Shown: one piece after another, positions 12,201 through 27,200 of the stretch
Position numbering within the stretch: position 1 is the stretch's first letter
Layout of the letters: each line of letters begins with the position of its first letter
NCBI RefSeq assembly: GCF_029227915.1
Contig: NC_079883.1
Span: forward strand, 15,130,001-15,190,000
Reading direction: 5' to 3'
Source: Hydractinia symbiolongicarpus
Lineage: Eukaryota; Cnidaria; Hydrozoa; Anthoathecata; Hydractiniidae
DNA: 60,000 nt
Notes under the pieces: generated by a model
Told to the model about the DNA's origin: nothing
The model's database searches: none
What the model saw: only the letters and a program-made list of their open reading frames with translations
Translations under genes and position numbers: made by a program

Positions 12201-15200
12201 TCTTATTCATTTTTTAAATTCTTTAATTTTTATTAACGCTGTGAAATATCATTTAGTTATGAAAAACTGATAAAAAAGCCTAAGATTTTTTTAACAGTGC
12301 TTTTTATTGAAAATTTTAAAAATACCTTTGGGCGGAAAAAAGGAAACATTCTCACTCACCTCAATGACATGATTTGCACATTAGCAAAATTTTCATTAAC
12401 CCCCTTCAGTTTGATCAATAACTAGAGGAAGAAATAAAAACAGTTGTTTCGTAAAATTTTCCTTCTGTTAAATATTAAAATGTATTTTCCAACATAACAA
12501 AAACATACTGCATTTTTTACGGCAGCCGAATAGTCGCGATACAATTGCGAGGTTGGATCCTGAAAGGCAGATATTGTAGTTGGATCTGTAAAATCTAACA
12601 TTTTTCCATCGAGTAGAGTAGGGTCGACTGTCGCAATGGATCCATTCAAATAGTGAACGCCTTAAAAAAATAATTAATCTAATTGTAAAACACTCAGAAA
12701 ACTCAAAAATTGTGCGCTAAAACTTATTGAATGAACTTACGGCTTGATGGTGTTGTCGTGGTTCCAATAGCTAGGTGAAACAAAAAGCAAAAAATAAATG
12801 ATTACTCGCACATAATCAATTCGAGCTCTTCCTGCACTATATTGCCAAGCATCGATATACAACACAATGTCGTAATATTAGTATAAAAAAAAATATTTTC
12901 TTACGTGTGCACGGTGTTTTACCGTCACCAGTAAAACCAGTTCGACATTGACATCTATAAGAGCCAACACTGTTCATGCAATCAGCACTGCTATGACAAT
13001 CATTTAACAGAGTGTCCATACATTCGTTCACATCCACGCATTTATTTTGCTCGTCTGATTTGATTTGATAACCTGGGCTGCAGTAACAAAAATAACCCTC
13101 CATTGTGTTGTTGCAACGCTGTTCGCAGTTATTTCCAAGCTCACAAGTACCTATGGAAATAAAAACCAGTTCGGGAAATTACTTCTTTCAACCATCTAAA
13201 AAAGTAGAAAAAAAAAAGGTTGACGATATGCTAACCTTTGCAAATGAAGGAGCCTTGCGTGTTCACACAGCTAAGATTTCCTGCGCAATTAGCAGTGCCC
13301 AGCAAGCATTCATCTATATCTTCACAGCTTATGCCATTGAGTTGAAGAGCGAATCCGGTTCTACAACTACACGTAAAGCTACCCTCAGTGTCCACGCAAA
13401 CAGCAGATGTGTCACAATTGTGGGTATTGTCAATACATTCATTGACATCTAAAAAAGATATCAAGAAAATTTTATTCCAAATCAAAAATGCTAAACTGTA
13501 TTCTACGAGAAGAATAAATATTTTATCAGGTTTTCCAACATTTGTAAGGGATCTAACAGAAAATTAACAATGCAAAAAGCAGTTTACTCTCTTACTTGTG
13601 CATGTTCGACCATTTCCAGAGTATCCATTTCTGCAAGAACACATGTATGAGCCGATGGTATTCTGGCAGTCAGCATTAGCATGACAGTCATCCCTTGCAA
13701 GCAAGCATTCGTCCACATCCTCACAAGTTTTGCCGTCTGGGTTCAGTTCATAGCCAGAGTTGCAACTGCACGTAAACGAGCCAGCCGTGTCAGTACAGGT
13801 TTGATTACAACCTCCGTTTCCAATGGCACACTCGTTTCTATCTGCACGAAAACAAGAGTGAAAATCATATATGTAACATTACACTAGATCCATTCTAGAT
13901 TAACAAGGACATAAAGTTTAGAGATTTGCGTGACAGTACCACTACCGTTAAAAGCAACATGAGCAATGTATAAATCACCAAAGAAAGGATTTTGACATTT
14001 TGGCTAGGACAATTGACCCTAAAAAATACCGTGTAAATTTCGTACTGGTTAATTCGCCCTATAACATCGGGCTACAGCTTTTTATACCACAACTAACCTA
14101 TGAAGAACCATTCTTATAATGCTCCAAGGCTAATGCTATAAGGCTATAGAGCGAAAGAGAAATTATTTCTTGGAACACTTACTGTCACAACGGCTTCCAT
14201 TCTTTATAAATCCATTGTCGCAGTTGCAATTGTATGAGCCGATGGTGTTGACACAGCGTGAGTTCGACGGACAGCTTGCTAATCTAAGTACACACTCCTC
14301 GACATCATCACAGGTTTTGCCATTAGCGTTTAAGATGTACCCATCGTTGCAACCACACATATAACTACCTGGCGTGTTTTGGCATTTTTGCCGGCAATCT
14401 CGGAGAGGGTTGCACTCGTTGTCGTCTGAAATAACGCAAATATTGGAAACAAAAGTTAAACATAAAACAAAGTTAAATAAACGTAGATAAACCAACTAAA
14501 AAAACCAGGTACCTGTGCACGTCCGGCCGTCACCAGAGTAACCAGTATTGCAGCTACATTGGACCTCTCTGTTTATATAATTGCATCTTGCATTTTCATG
14601 ACAGTTGCTCGTGCCAGTCAAGCAAGGATTCAACTGCTCGTTACATGTATGATTATCCACACTTAATTGGAAACCAGCATTACATTCACATCGGTAGGAT
14701 CCTATAGTGTTAACACACCTTGTTGAACAATCCAATGGCAATCTGAGTGACGCGCGCACTACTGAATCGCATTCATTCAAATCTAGACAAAAAAACAAAA
14801 ATAGTTCTCTACCTTAATTAAAAACATTGTTTAAACCACATAAAAACACAGCTATACAAAAGGTTTATTTATACCTCCACAGACTTTTCCAGTGCCACTG
14901 TAACCAGGATTACAAAAACATAAGTAGCTTCCTTCAGTGTTAGTGCAAGTTGCCTGAGAAGAACAATCATTGGCTGACTCGCATTCGTTTACATCCACGC
15001 ATGTCCTTTCATCTAGACTCCGCGTATATCCGGCTTTGCAATCACATGTAAAGCTACCTGGTGTGTTCACGCAGTTCTGTTGACAGTTGTCAGTTGTTTC
15101 ATTGCATTCGTTAATATCTAAATATATTAACATTTTCGGATATTTTTTTCTATCGTATTTCCTTCTTTGTATTTTATTTCTTTGTTCTATTTTGTTTACC

Positions 15201-18200
15201 TCTTATATTTAAAGTCTATTTTTAACTTTTGTACACCCAAAAACTTACCAACGCATAGATTTAAAGAGTTTCTACGGTAACCAGGTTGACACACACAACG
15301 AAACGAACCAATCGTGTTTTCGCATAATTCATTCTGGCCAGAACAGGCGGTTGTGTTTTGACATTCGTTAGCATCAGTGCAATGTGTGCTGTTGAAGGTG
15401 TTGTAACCGCTGAAGCAAGAGCAGGTGAAACTTCCAATCGTGTTTTGACATTGCTGTTGGCACGGTTGCATGACGGCACAATCATCCACATCTAGAAAGC
15501 GAATAATAGTCCCTGTTAATCCCGAGATAAATGATCTGAGTGTTAATTAAATTTTTATATTTTTGTTCCAAAAATTACACACGCAAAACGTATAGTTAGG
15601 CACCCTATGGGCGGAAATATGAAAAGAAAAACTTGTTCGGTTTGGTTATTATTTTTCTCGGCGTTTATTACATTAATTTTTTGACGTGTGCTTTTTTCAC
15701 GGGCTTTTAATTTACAAGTGTTATTCTATTATGGTTTGTAGTACTATGTATGTTTTTGTAGATACCATGCTTTGACTTAGCTACGTTTTGTATCAAACAT
15801 ATTTTATTCATTGTTGCTACATGAAAAATTTGGCGCCTAAATAAAATAATAAAGAATAGACCTCGCGACTTTTTCACTGTCCGCTGTTCTTTAAAAAAGT
15901 GTCATTCTCTTCAAACAAAACTTACCATAGCACTTTCTTCCGTCGCCTGTGTAGCCAAACGGGCAGCTACCGCACTTGGCCAATTTAGCCGTACCGTTAA
16001 GGGTGTTTTCGCAGGTGACGTTGGCAAAACAAGGTGTATCCACACACACATCGACTTCTGTTTCACAGTGAGATCCAGTGAAGCCTTCGGGACACAAACA
16101 CTGCACGAAGTTTATATAGACTCCAGCAAAATATTCTAAGTAAAGAAATAAAGCAGGCTTAATGAAAGCGTCAGTAAAGATTAAATCGAATTTTACCCTG
16201 TTTTATAGTTCGTGCATTACCTCCTTCTATTTCCAAATCTTCATGATCACACACTCCGTTGTGTTCGCAAAAGCAATACAGTATACGGACTTGTTGTATA
16301 GCAGATAAGCCGAACTCATCGACAACACCAATTTCAATCGTTTCTGACCTTGTAGTGGGTACAAATTCAACCACTCCAGTTTTGTTATCCAGCAATGTAA
16401 AAGAACTACTAAAATTTGTGTTTATGAAATACGTCAGATCATTGGAGACATTCGAAACAGCCATGATGGTGAAATTAGTACGCTCGAGGTAAGTAACATT
16501 GATTTGAATTGGACCAATAATGACTGGAGGTTCAGTTTCTATAATGGAACACACAACATGGCGTATACAAAAATTTCAAACGTGAATAGCCACAAATGAC
16601 AGAGCGGATTGCCACCCAATAATTGAAAAGCTACAGAGACAAGGAAAAATACTCATACCAGGTGCATGAAGAAACTAAATTGCTACACTCAGTCTTAATA
16701 ACCAGAACATAAACAATCTATTCAAAAATAAATTACACCAAAAGCTCGTGTTATACATAAAGAGAACTCGAAAGGCTTCCAGCACCTCCCCTTGTTATCC
16801 AGGCCAAACTGATCCACTACTTACGAAGAAGAGCGGTAACTTCTGTTTCTTCCTGAATATAGTCTTTTCCATTAACAGCCAGTGTAACATCATGAGACAC
16901 CGCTAAATCGAAAAAACATTCTCTGTTCGCAGTCACATTTCCACAACTCCTTTTGGCTTCATCAATGGCTGTGTTGTTGTTATTGAACATGTCATTTAAG
17001 TTAGTGAAAAAGATCGGCACGAAGAATGAATCCAAATCTATATGCGGTTGTGAAAACATTGATTCACTTGGTTGAACAGCCCCTAAAAAATGACAGTAAA
17101 AGCATGAGAAATTCTATAATCTATAGTAACTGCTGTCAGAGTTTTAGACAAAGTGGGCTACCCACATACCTTCACAGACGAAAATAGCCCATCTGTTTTT
17201 CGTTACAACAGGACAGAAAAACATGTAGCAACAGGTAGTTTTTTTTGTATATTCCAACATGAATTTTATTTCTACAGGAATATTATATTTCTTCATTTGG
17301 ATTCACTAAAAAGATTAGAATTTAATATTTTACTCACATCCTAAGCCAAAGTTGTAATATATTTCACTTTCGGACGAATTAGGTGAAAAAACTGTTCCAT
17401 TCCTTGACACCAAGTCATTATCTTTATCACCATTGTAATCACCAAGCAGACCTTTTAGAGTACCAGCTAAATCCTCTGGCACAGATATTGAACTCTGCAA
17501 CATCTTTCTGAATATGGAGATCTCAAGACTGAGGCCAGACAAATACTGAATTTCCAATATTCCTTCTGTATCCCCCACTTCGTAGACAATATCCACTGTG
17601 TCATAAGATGCAGTAACTAAATTTCGTTCAGTGCCATCCACTATCAAGGTTGAAGTATTTGCTGAATATAGGAAAATATCAAACATGTTAAGTTCTAAAA
17701 TGAAATGTTTGGAAAAAAGTACTGTTTTATTATTTTAAAATCAAATACTTACTCCTCTAAAATATTTACAGCAAGATTAAAAAGTGTTTAATTTAATCAC
17801 TGAGACTAGACGAAGTAATTAACAACACAAGAACTGACCTTTTAGATCGTAATAAAATTCTACTTTGGCTTCGTCAATAACACTTATTGCAAACCCACAA
17901 AATACAGTGGCGTTGACGGCGCCTACAGTATTGAGAGCTTTGCAAGTTCTCGATTGAATTTGTGATGTGCTTGACGTGATTAAAACATAGTCACCAAGGC
18001 CGTTAAATGTATACTCCAAACCATCAAGTGTGATGAAATGAGGATCACCATATCCTGGGGCTAAAATGAAACAAAATATCCAACTTATACACTGTTAGTT
18101 AAAAACAAACTGAACCTTTTTTGAGAAGTTTCTAAACTGATAGTGTTTAGCAAGAGTGGCACTGCTAAATGTGTCAATTTCCTTGCCTTATAGAACTTTG

Positions 18201-21200
18201 CTTAAATTGTATTAGTTTCGATATACAACCAACAATAAAGTTACTGTTATTATATGTAACATACATCTTTGCCTTGGACGGTAGTTTGAGCAGTCAGGAA
18301 CAATCGAATGACTTTCATACACATCGCATTTTGCTGATTGACGACAACAATCTCTGAATGGCGATGCATCTTTAAGAATTAAGTTGTTTATAAATTCTTG
18401 CCTATTTCTTCTTAACTGGTTTTGGCTGAGTTTAGTAAATTGAAAATGAGTCTGTGTAAGTGGTTCTAGTTGTCCACTAACTGTTTTTATTAGACCACCA
18501 CGCTCCAATTCATAACAGCAACGGGTTACATACGCAGCTTTATCACCATCAGAATTTTGTATATTGTTAAGCAACCAAACTTGTTTCCTTTGAATACAAT
18601 AAGGACGTCTATTTTCTCTGGAAGGACATCTTCTATTTCTATTTCTATTTCTATTTCTATACCAACATGTTGCCAGTGCTTGTAAACCAACATCTTCTGG
18701 TTTATATCGTGAATCACGAACAGCTTGTTGAATTGTACATGGACAAGACCTTCTTCTCCTTAATCCCTGACTCTGAAATGACAGAGATTGAATTTGAGCA
18801 ACAGTAGGTTGTTGCTTTTGCCACCTACCACAGTTTAATGCTGCCATTTGACTAGAATTAGTTGATACTTGAGCAATGAACAAACCAGTATCACCATTAC
18901 GAAATCTCGCCTTGTCAAATCTGAGACGTGAGAACCCAGGTAACACTTGAGGTGTAAGACTTTCCATAGCACTAGGATAACGATATCCAACTTGAACTTT
19001 AAATGTTGGATCATTCCAATTCATGTTAAAATACACATAATAAACAAAGGTGTTTTCTCCATCGGATGTCAGTACGACCTCAAAAGTAGCTTTCTAAAAA
19101 ATTATTTTTTATAGTTATAAGTGGTTTTAAAAATATTTTATTCAAAACCACCAAAAAAACATTACCTGATTGCTGTTAAAGTATGTTAAAGCTTCTGACG
19201 ATGGAAACGGTCGAACTTCATTCCAAGCAACTATGATAGTGTTCAATGGGACATAGTTTTTAACAGGTGTATATGCTCTAATGACCTTTTGAACACTGGC
19301 GTGAATATTTGTATTTTCTGTAGCTTTGCCATTATCAAAATCACTTGGGCTGTATTGGCAATAATACATCCGATTTGTCTCATTAGCAGGGACACCTCTT
19401 GGAATTCGCAAATCAATGTCAGCCCAAAATGGTGCAAATATTGTCCCTGTGTGTAGATTTTCACCTAATTCACCCGCTGGACCCTGGTCACACTGCTCAA
19501 TGCCAAGAGTTATAAATCCATTAACACACACCTAAGTAAGAGAGTAGTGATAAGTTTAATGAGATCATGAGGAGGATGGTTCTGTTAGAAGGAATGTGAT
19601 TAGTTGATTAGTTTTTGTTTAACACATCCCGGTTCCCTGCACCAGAGTAGGTAGTAGTTACAAAGTTATTGGACCTGTACATGTGAGTGCAACAACTTCA
19701 GCAACCTTGTGGTAGGCTTTAAACAAAATAACGTTGTGGTGTCATAATAGTTCAAAAAACATATCCTTTTAAGAAGAAAAGTATGCACCCAATTTGCTTT
19801 TCACGTGTCCACCTCTTGTATCACCTTTCATTTGAATTTTTTATAGGTCATAAAACTATTTATTGTCTTATATGTGACGTCCCTGGCAAACTACTTTAAC
19901 AATAGAGTCTTCATTACACCATTCTCCTAATTAAAATCACCTACAGACACCTTTTGTCACATGAAAAAAAATCATTAGACATAACTTACGTAAACATCAT
20001 TCATTACATTCCCTGCCAATGGAAACCCATCTTTATTTTGCAAGCGGATGATAGGTTGGTTTACATCTACATTCTGGAGGAAATTACACTGTCGATAAGG
20101 AGCAAAGTTATCCACTAAAAGTTAGGAAACATGCATTTACTTTTCTCATACAGCTCTCACAATATAGGAAAAAGTTTCCCCACAAACAAATGCCTATGAA
20201 ATCAAAATTGCCCCAGCAACTCTGGGAACAGATTATTTTGTTGTTGATTGTCAAGGCAAATTGCAAGGAATAATATACAACATGTTATTACAGTTCTATG
20301 TTGTAACTCCCTGCTGTGTGGACTATTTTAAAGAAATTTATTTAGAAAGAGATCGTTATTAGTGTTTCACATCTATACATATTTGGGAACGGCTGTAGTT
20401 TATTCATAGTTCAAGGAAAAGGGGGGGTTATAAAATTCTCCCACTTCACTGAAATATAGTCCCTTCATCATTGAAACAACAGACATCCACCTTCTCATTG
20501 CTAGCTTTTCATAAGGTATACATCAGAACTACCTGATGATAATTTGCATGAATAAGAGTTTCACATTCTCCCAAATATCCATTAAAAAAAATTCATTCAA
20601 TGCCATAACCTTTCAAATGTTATAAAAGAGAGTCCCTTCCTAAAGAGAAGACCCTCCCCCCAAAAAAACTAAAAAAATTCAAACTTCCTAATCAGTTTAT
20701 TTAAAAATTAGCCCACAACCCTGAAGTTCAGGGATGGGAAGGTTAAAACCATGCTATAGCTTTGTTATGTTATATTTATTTATAAATAATAATTAAAAAG
20801 ATGTTGTCGTTCAACCAATAAATAATGGTAAGAAACTCCACTTACCAACACATTCTACTCCATTCCCAAGATAACCACTCTTACATTTACAAGTAAACGA
20901 CCCATCTGTGTTTGTGCAAGTTGCATTCACATGACAATTGTGAGCATTTGTGTTACATTCATTAATGTCTGTGCAAGTATGTGGTGCGGAAAATGTGTAT
21001 CCTGTTTTACAACTACAAACATAGGAGCCAGGAGTGTTACGGCAGTCTTGATCACAAAGGTTGTCATTGCATTCATTTTTATCTTAGAAAAAAGAGAATT
21101 ACAGGGTTAGAAATTCAACAAGTTGGGAAGTTCTTAACGGAAATTCAAATGATCTTCATTAAAAGCTGTTAAAACTTGCATCAGAGAGATAAAGAAAGAT

Positions 21201-24200
21201 AGACAATGTATTAGACAAAGTATTTAAGCCCTGTATAAATTACCGATAGCAAGAAATATAGATAAAAATAATGCAATTGGAAATAGAAATGAAAACTAGA
21301 AAAATATAGAATTGAATGCAACATACAAATTCATAACTCAACACGCAACACTTACACTAACAAATAGAATGAGTGTTTAAAGCTAACCTGTACATATTAT
21401 CCCATTGCCTGTATACCCTGGTACTTTGACAAGACAACCATAATTAACATATTTTTTCTGTTATTATTGTTATTTATTTATGCTAGTAATTGTTTATCTT
21501 ACCAGTGCAGCTGAAGCCATCGCCAGTAAATCCTGGTACACAAACACATTGGAAACTTCCAATAGTATTTACACATATCGCACCACTTGCAGCACAATTG
21601 TTTGAATCACATTCGTTGATATCTTTAAAAAAATGACACGCCTCAATAATGATTTTATATTTTCATAGCAGTTTGCCACAATTATGTCCTTAGCCATTTA
21701 AATTTAGGTTTTGTCTAGGCTGTGGACTTATTCAAGACAACCAGAATTAACATATTTTTTCTTGTTTTATTAACTGATTTATTATATGCTAGTAATTGTT
21801 TATCTTACCAGTGCAGTCAAACCCATTGCCAGTAAATCCTGTTTTGCATTCACATGTGAATGAACCATTTGTATTAATGCAATTGGCATTAGTGTGACAA
21901 TTATTATTGTTAGTAACGCACTCATCGATGTCTAAGACAAAACAAAAGATGCACAAATGCATTTATTACAATGGAATAAAATGGAACAGAGCATCTTTAA
22001 CTGTAATAAGTAAATACAATTACTTTTCCTCTGAGTAAAAAGAATTGTGTTTTTTTAATAAAGGCAGTCTGTAATTTCTTAGCCTAATAATCTTTACATG
22101 ACTGTGCATAGAGAACATTTGCAAAATAATCATACATATACACACCTGATAACATAAATACAATGACATACCTGTACAAGGATTGCCAGTATACCCTGCA
22201 TTACAAATACATATATAGCTGCCTATAGTATTTTGAGTTGTTGATCCTTCCGGACAAACAGATGGAACTAATTTGGACTCATCAATGTCTAAATGCGAAA
22301 TCAAATTTTATTTCGTTGTCAAGGCAAATTTAAAAAAAATAAACACAATGACGACAACTGTAAGCATAAAATTAATGAATCAAATACAATAAATTGGAAT
22401 AAATTGGAAATAAAACTTCCACACAATAAAGTACCTTGACATTCATTGTTACCAACTTTTGTGTATCCAACTTCACAATCACATACAAAACTTCCAATTG
22501 TGTTTTTGCACACAGCAGGACTTATACATGTATTAAGACTTTGGATGTTACATTCATTCTGATCTAAATTACCATGTTATAATAATAATTAGCTACAAAA
22601 GATTTAAACGAAAAAAAAATCTACCATCAAGTGTTTCTTTACCCCTGCAATTCTGTCCATCGCCAATGTAGCCTTTATTACACACACAATTGTACCCACC
22701 AACAGCATTTTCACATCTCGCATTCTGGTGGCAACGTCTAGTGTTAGTGTCCAGGCATTCATTAATATCTAAAAGAACAAATTATTGTGATTTTCTTTCT
22801 TTCGATGCATGGAATTTGAGTAAAAATACTTCACACCAATAAAAAAATACCTTTTAAATAAAATTTTTTGATCATAAAAAAGTACTAAAAACCTGTAATT
22901 GTGTTGTTATCTCTCAATAGAAAATGCAATAGACTATAATGACCCCTTTTCAGTACTGGCTGATACTCTTACAAAATTTCATTTAAAATACACACCTGTA
23001 CAAACGTCCCCAGTTTTTCTAAAACCATCTTTGCATTGACATGTAAATGAGCCTTGTGTATTTATGCAATTTGCATTGGTATCACAACTGTGTGTATTTG
23101 TGGTACACTCATTAATATCTAATTGAGAAAGTGAACAGTTAGAATTACACTGAGCAACAAGGGATAATGCAAAAACAACAAGCATGTGGAAATAAATTAA
23201 CTGATTTATGAATAACAGGGCTCCTAGCTTACAAGTTCAAAAAATCTGTCTATATAGTTTGAGCCTGTTTTGGTTAAGCGAACGTTAATTTGGAAAAGAT
23301 GAAAATTATGAGATGGTAGGTACACCAATCAGAATTGGTAGTAAGTCTTAAAATATTACCTTGGCAACTGAATTGACCTTGTTTTCTGTAGCCAGCAATA
23401 CAATCACATGCAAAAGACCCTAATGTATTTCGGCAAACTCCATTTGGCCCACATGGTGAAGGATTTGCTGTACATTCATTGACGTCTAGTGAGATCATAA
23501 AAAATTGTCTAATAAATTATGCAAACAAACAAATCATTATTAAACCAAAAGCATTTAACAACTATCTTTTGCTTGCATTACAAAATAAAAATCTCCCTTC
23601 ACAAAATATTTTGGTTAAGTTTTACAACTTTAAGACCAAAATTATAAAAAAGCATTGAGGAAAAAGTTAATCTCTTTATTCATGAAAGTTAATATTTGAA
23701 AAAACTTAATGGAAAGTAACCTTAGCTTTAACTAGCATTTCATAAAAACTTAAATACATATCCTTTCTTCATAGTTTTAAAATAAATTTTTCCAATAAGA
23801 GAGATTTTTAGCTCATTTATATTTTAATGAAATCAAAAATAATACTATTATAACTTCCAAAATATATGCCCATAAAAAAAGACTAGGAAGAAAACCTAGT
23901 TTTGGTCTAGTGCAAACTTAAATTGTGGCATACCTTTGCACCTCTGTCCATCCTTAATGTATCCATCTGGACAGTTACAATCAAAGCCACCAGCTTTGTC
24001 AACACACACAGCAGGACTGACACATATGTTTGGTTGATTACATTCGTTAATATCTATATGACAGCAGTGGCATCAAATTATGTTAATTGTTATGAAAATT
24101 AAATACAGAAGCTGTTAAAAAGAAGGAACATGTAAACACTGTATGTAAATTTATGGTTAATTAAAGTATAAAATAACTACACACTTGTGCATGTTTTTCC

Positions 24201-27200
24201 GTCTCCTGTAAAACCAGCCTTACATTGGCAAGTAAAAGAGCCAGGGTTGTTACGGCAGTTTGCATTACCATCACATGACGTTCTGTTTTCACACTCGTTA
24301 ATATCTAGAAAGATGAACAGTAAGGGGATCATTTTTAAACTTGTAATCATAAGGTTGCAGATTCCAGTCTCCACTCTGGTGCACTTAGTGTTATCAGTCC
24401 ATCTACTGACATCTACATCAGTCAAGCAAGTTAGAGTAATGCTATACGTATAACAGTAACTTAGTTACCACTGTTAAGATGGAATCCCAAGAACTTTCAA
24501 ACAATTTACTTACACTAAAATACATACCTGTACAACCATTAGGAATTCTACCATTGCCTTGAAAACCAGTGTTACAGCGACATTCAAATGTATTGCCCAA
24601 CAATACACAAGTCGCAAAATCGTGGCAATTGTTTTGCCCAGTTGTACAAACTAACAAAATAAAATTGATAGCATATTATCATGACTAGTCATAGAGAATT
24701 TATCTCTTTCTGGTGTGGACTAACAGCTAACATGTTTGTTTTAAAACAAATTGTAATATCAAAACTTCCTGGACGTATCTATACATATATGTAACATAAT
24801 TTCTATATACTAGAAAAAGATCAAAATTTAGGACACAGGCTCTCATTTTACTCCATCAGCTATGATTTTGTAATGTTTTATAAACATTATAAACCATAAT
24901 TATAACAAACGAAAAAAACTGTTTATTATTACTAGAGTGGAAGTGTTTTAAAAAAACAATTAACAAGTCCATGCACCATTTACAATCCAGCTGAAGGTTT
25001 GTGACTCCAATATTATCATATTTAACAAAGAAGATGGAATTACCACTTTATTGCATTCAAGATATAAAGTTCACCAAAAAAACTAAAGTCAAATGCTATT
25101 AGATTAAAAAAAAATTATGACTCCATGATTTTGTTTTCAGACAACCTTGAGTAAGTAATTTTAGAAACAACATATATACATTTTTTCACTGCAACCAGTC
25201 AATACCATCTGGTATAACTTTTTTGTGGACTGTGTTAATCTAAACAAGAACCTAAACTTTTTACTGAAAATACTAACACAGGACTGGAAATTTGATAAAA
25301 ACGATCGTTTTTACTATGAAGTAATAAAGGTAAATCGTTGGCCTTAGACAATTTTCCAAAATATATTTATTTTACTCATAATCTTTTTTCTACCTTTCTC
25401 CTATTTACAAAACAAGACTTCTTAATGATAGTTTCACACTTCTGGATGGGTCTGCCATTATGAATTAGTTTACACAAAATCTCTAAATAACAGAGACACA
25501 AAATACCATGAAAAATATATCCTCGGTTTTTGTGTCAGAAAAGGCAAAAAAAAATTTAACAAATGGATTATATTTTGAAATTTTTCTGCTCTTTCGTATT
25601 TTTATTGAGAGAATAATTATTGTGTACATTAACCTTTAATCTATGCACGGTGTGATGTCTTTTTAAATCTATTGTTTTATTATTAACAATACTAGTCGAT
25701 AAGGCCCATAGAAAAATCCACTCAGGCAGAAGGAGAATGGAAAAAATAGGTTGTTTTAGATTTTTGCTGACTTCAGCAGTGCAGATACAAAAAAAATTTA
25801 GCGAATTTTAGTGTATTCGTTGCCTGTAATGAAAGTCTTGCTGACGTCAACAAAGGCACGCAAAAACACAAAAAAAATTTCCAGAATTTTATATATCTAA
25901 TGTCTTTATCGTATAGATCTTGAAACGCTGATCAAGAAAATGTATAAGATCATGTACTTTTGACAAACGGTTGCAGAGATATTAGGATTTGAAGGTTTTT
26001 GATGACGTCATTAACCCGTCGATTCCGAAACAGATTCAGGGATCCAGGTTTGGAAAAATTACCCAAATTGATCCTAGGTGGTCCCTAGTTACCCACGCGG
26101 TGAAAAATCATTGACGTCACCACTTTGTTTCCAAGTTATTTGGCCTCAAAGTTTTAAGTGCACTGTAATGGCTTCATTAATTTAATATAAGATATTGACG
26201 TTAAAGTAATGTTATTTATGTCGCATCGTAACGTCAGAAAATTTAACATAGACATTTTTCGGAAACACCAAAGGTAAATGAAGACATCCACTTTGCCAGT
26301 CACAGACAAACACACTTAGCGTATTATTATATAGATAGACATATTCAATACAGATGCGTAATGCTATCCTCAAAACAGTGCTCGACTATAACATTAAATC
26401 ACAGGAGCCATATAACAAGGGTAATAAAGTAAACTGAGCTTTTACAGTACTCAGAGTTTCATGTATTCACTATACAATCCTCAGCTGTAAAATAAATTCA
26501 ACTGATCTAAATTCCTATAAGTATAACAAAATTAATTGAGGCTGTAAAACGTGCAATAAAATCAGTAATTTACAATAAAAAAAGTGTCAAAATGTCATTA
26601 TCAGTCTTTTAACTTATAATTGGCCAATAGATATTTGTTCATATGGCGGCATTTTGAAACGATCTCCGACCTTTTGTTTAAAAGTTCGTCTTTATTTTCG
26701 TAACTAAGGATTTCCAATTTCTCTTGCAGACAAAGTGGACACGATTTGCTTTTGTTCGAGTAACTTCTCACACGTTTTACGATCGACCAGTTTAACTCTG
26801 GCGTGATATTTTGGTCCTTTAACTGCCAGATGTAAGTGGACAGCGTGGTACTGTTCATGTACTTTTTGTTGTTGAAAGATAATTTGTGCCCACCATAGCA
26901 TTCTTTGAACTCTTTCTCAGTTAACCCGATGTAGGCCTTTTTTGGTTGGTTTTGAGCGGTGACTTCGCATTTGTAGATGACAGACTGAACTCTGCAATTT
27001 CCTTGTAGAGGGCACGTTCTTTTAACTCTGCAATTGCATGTTGGTGTATCGATTATTTGTTTTGAAGAAACTTTTTTATTATGTGAATTAATGATGGACT
27101 TCACGTTTTCTGTACAACTGTAGCTGACTTTAACGTTATTCTTATTGAAAACTTTTTGAAGGTTGTTTTCTTTTGTAAAGTGCTTCTTAATTAGTTTCAG

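Noticed and set aside
24340-24440. B-box-like GGTTGCAGATTCC in an EGF gene intron, possible SINE
   Set aside because: An inserted base breaks the B box consensus and no A box is at a proper distance.
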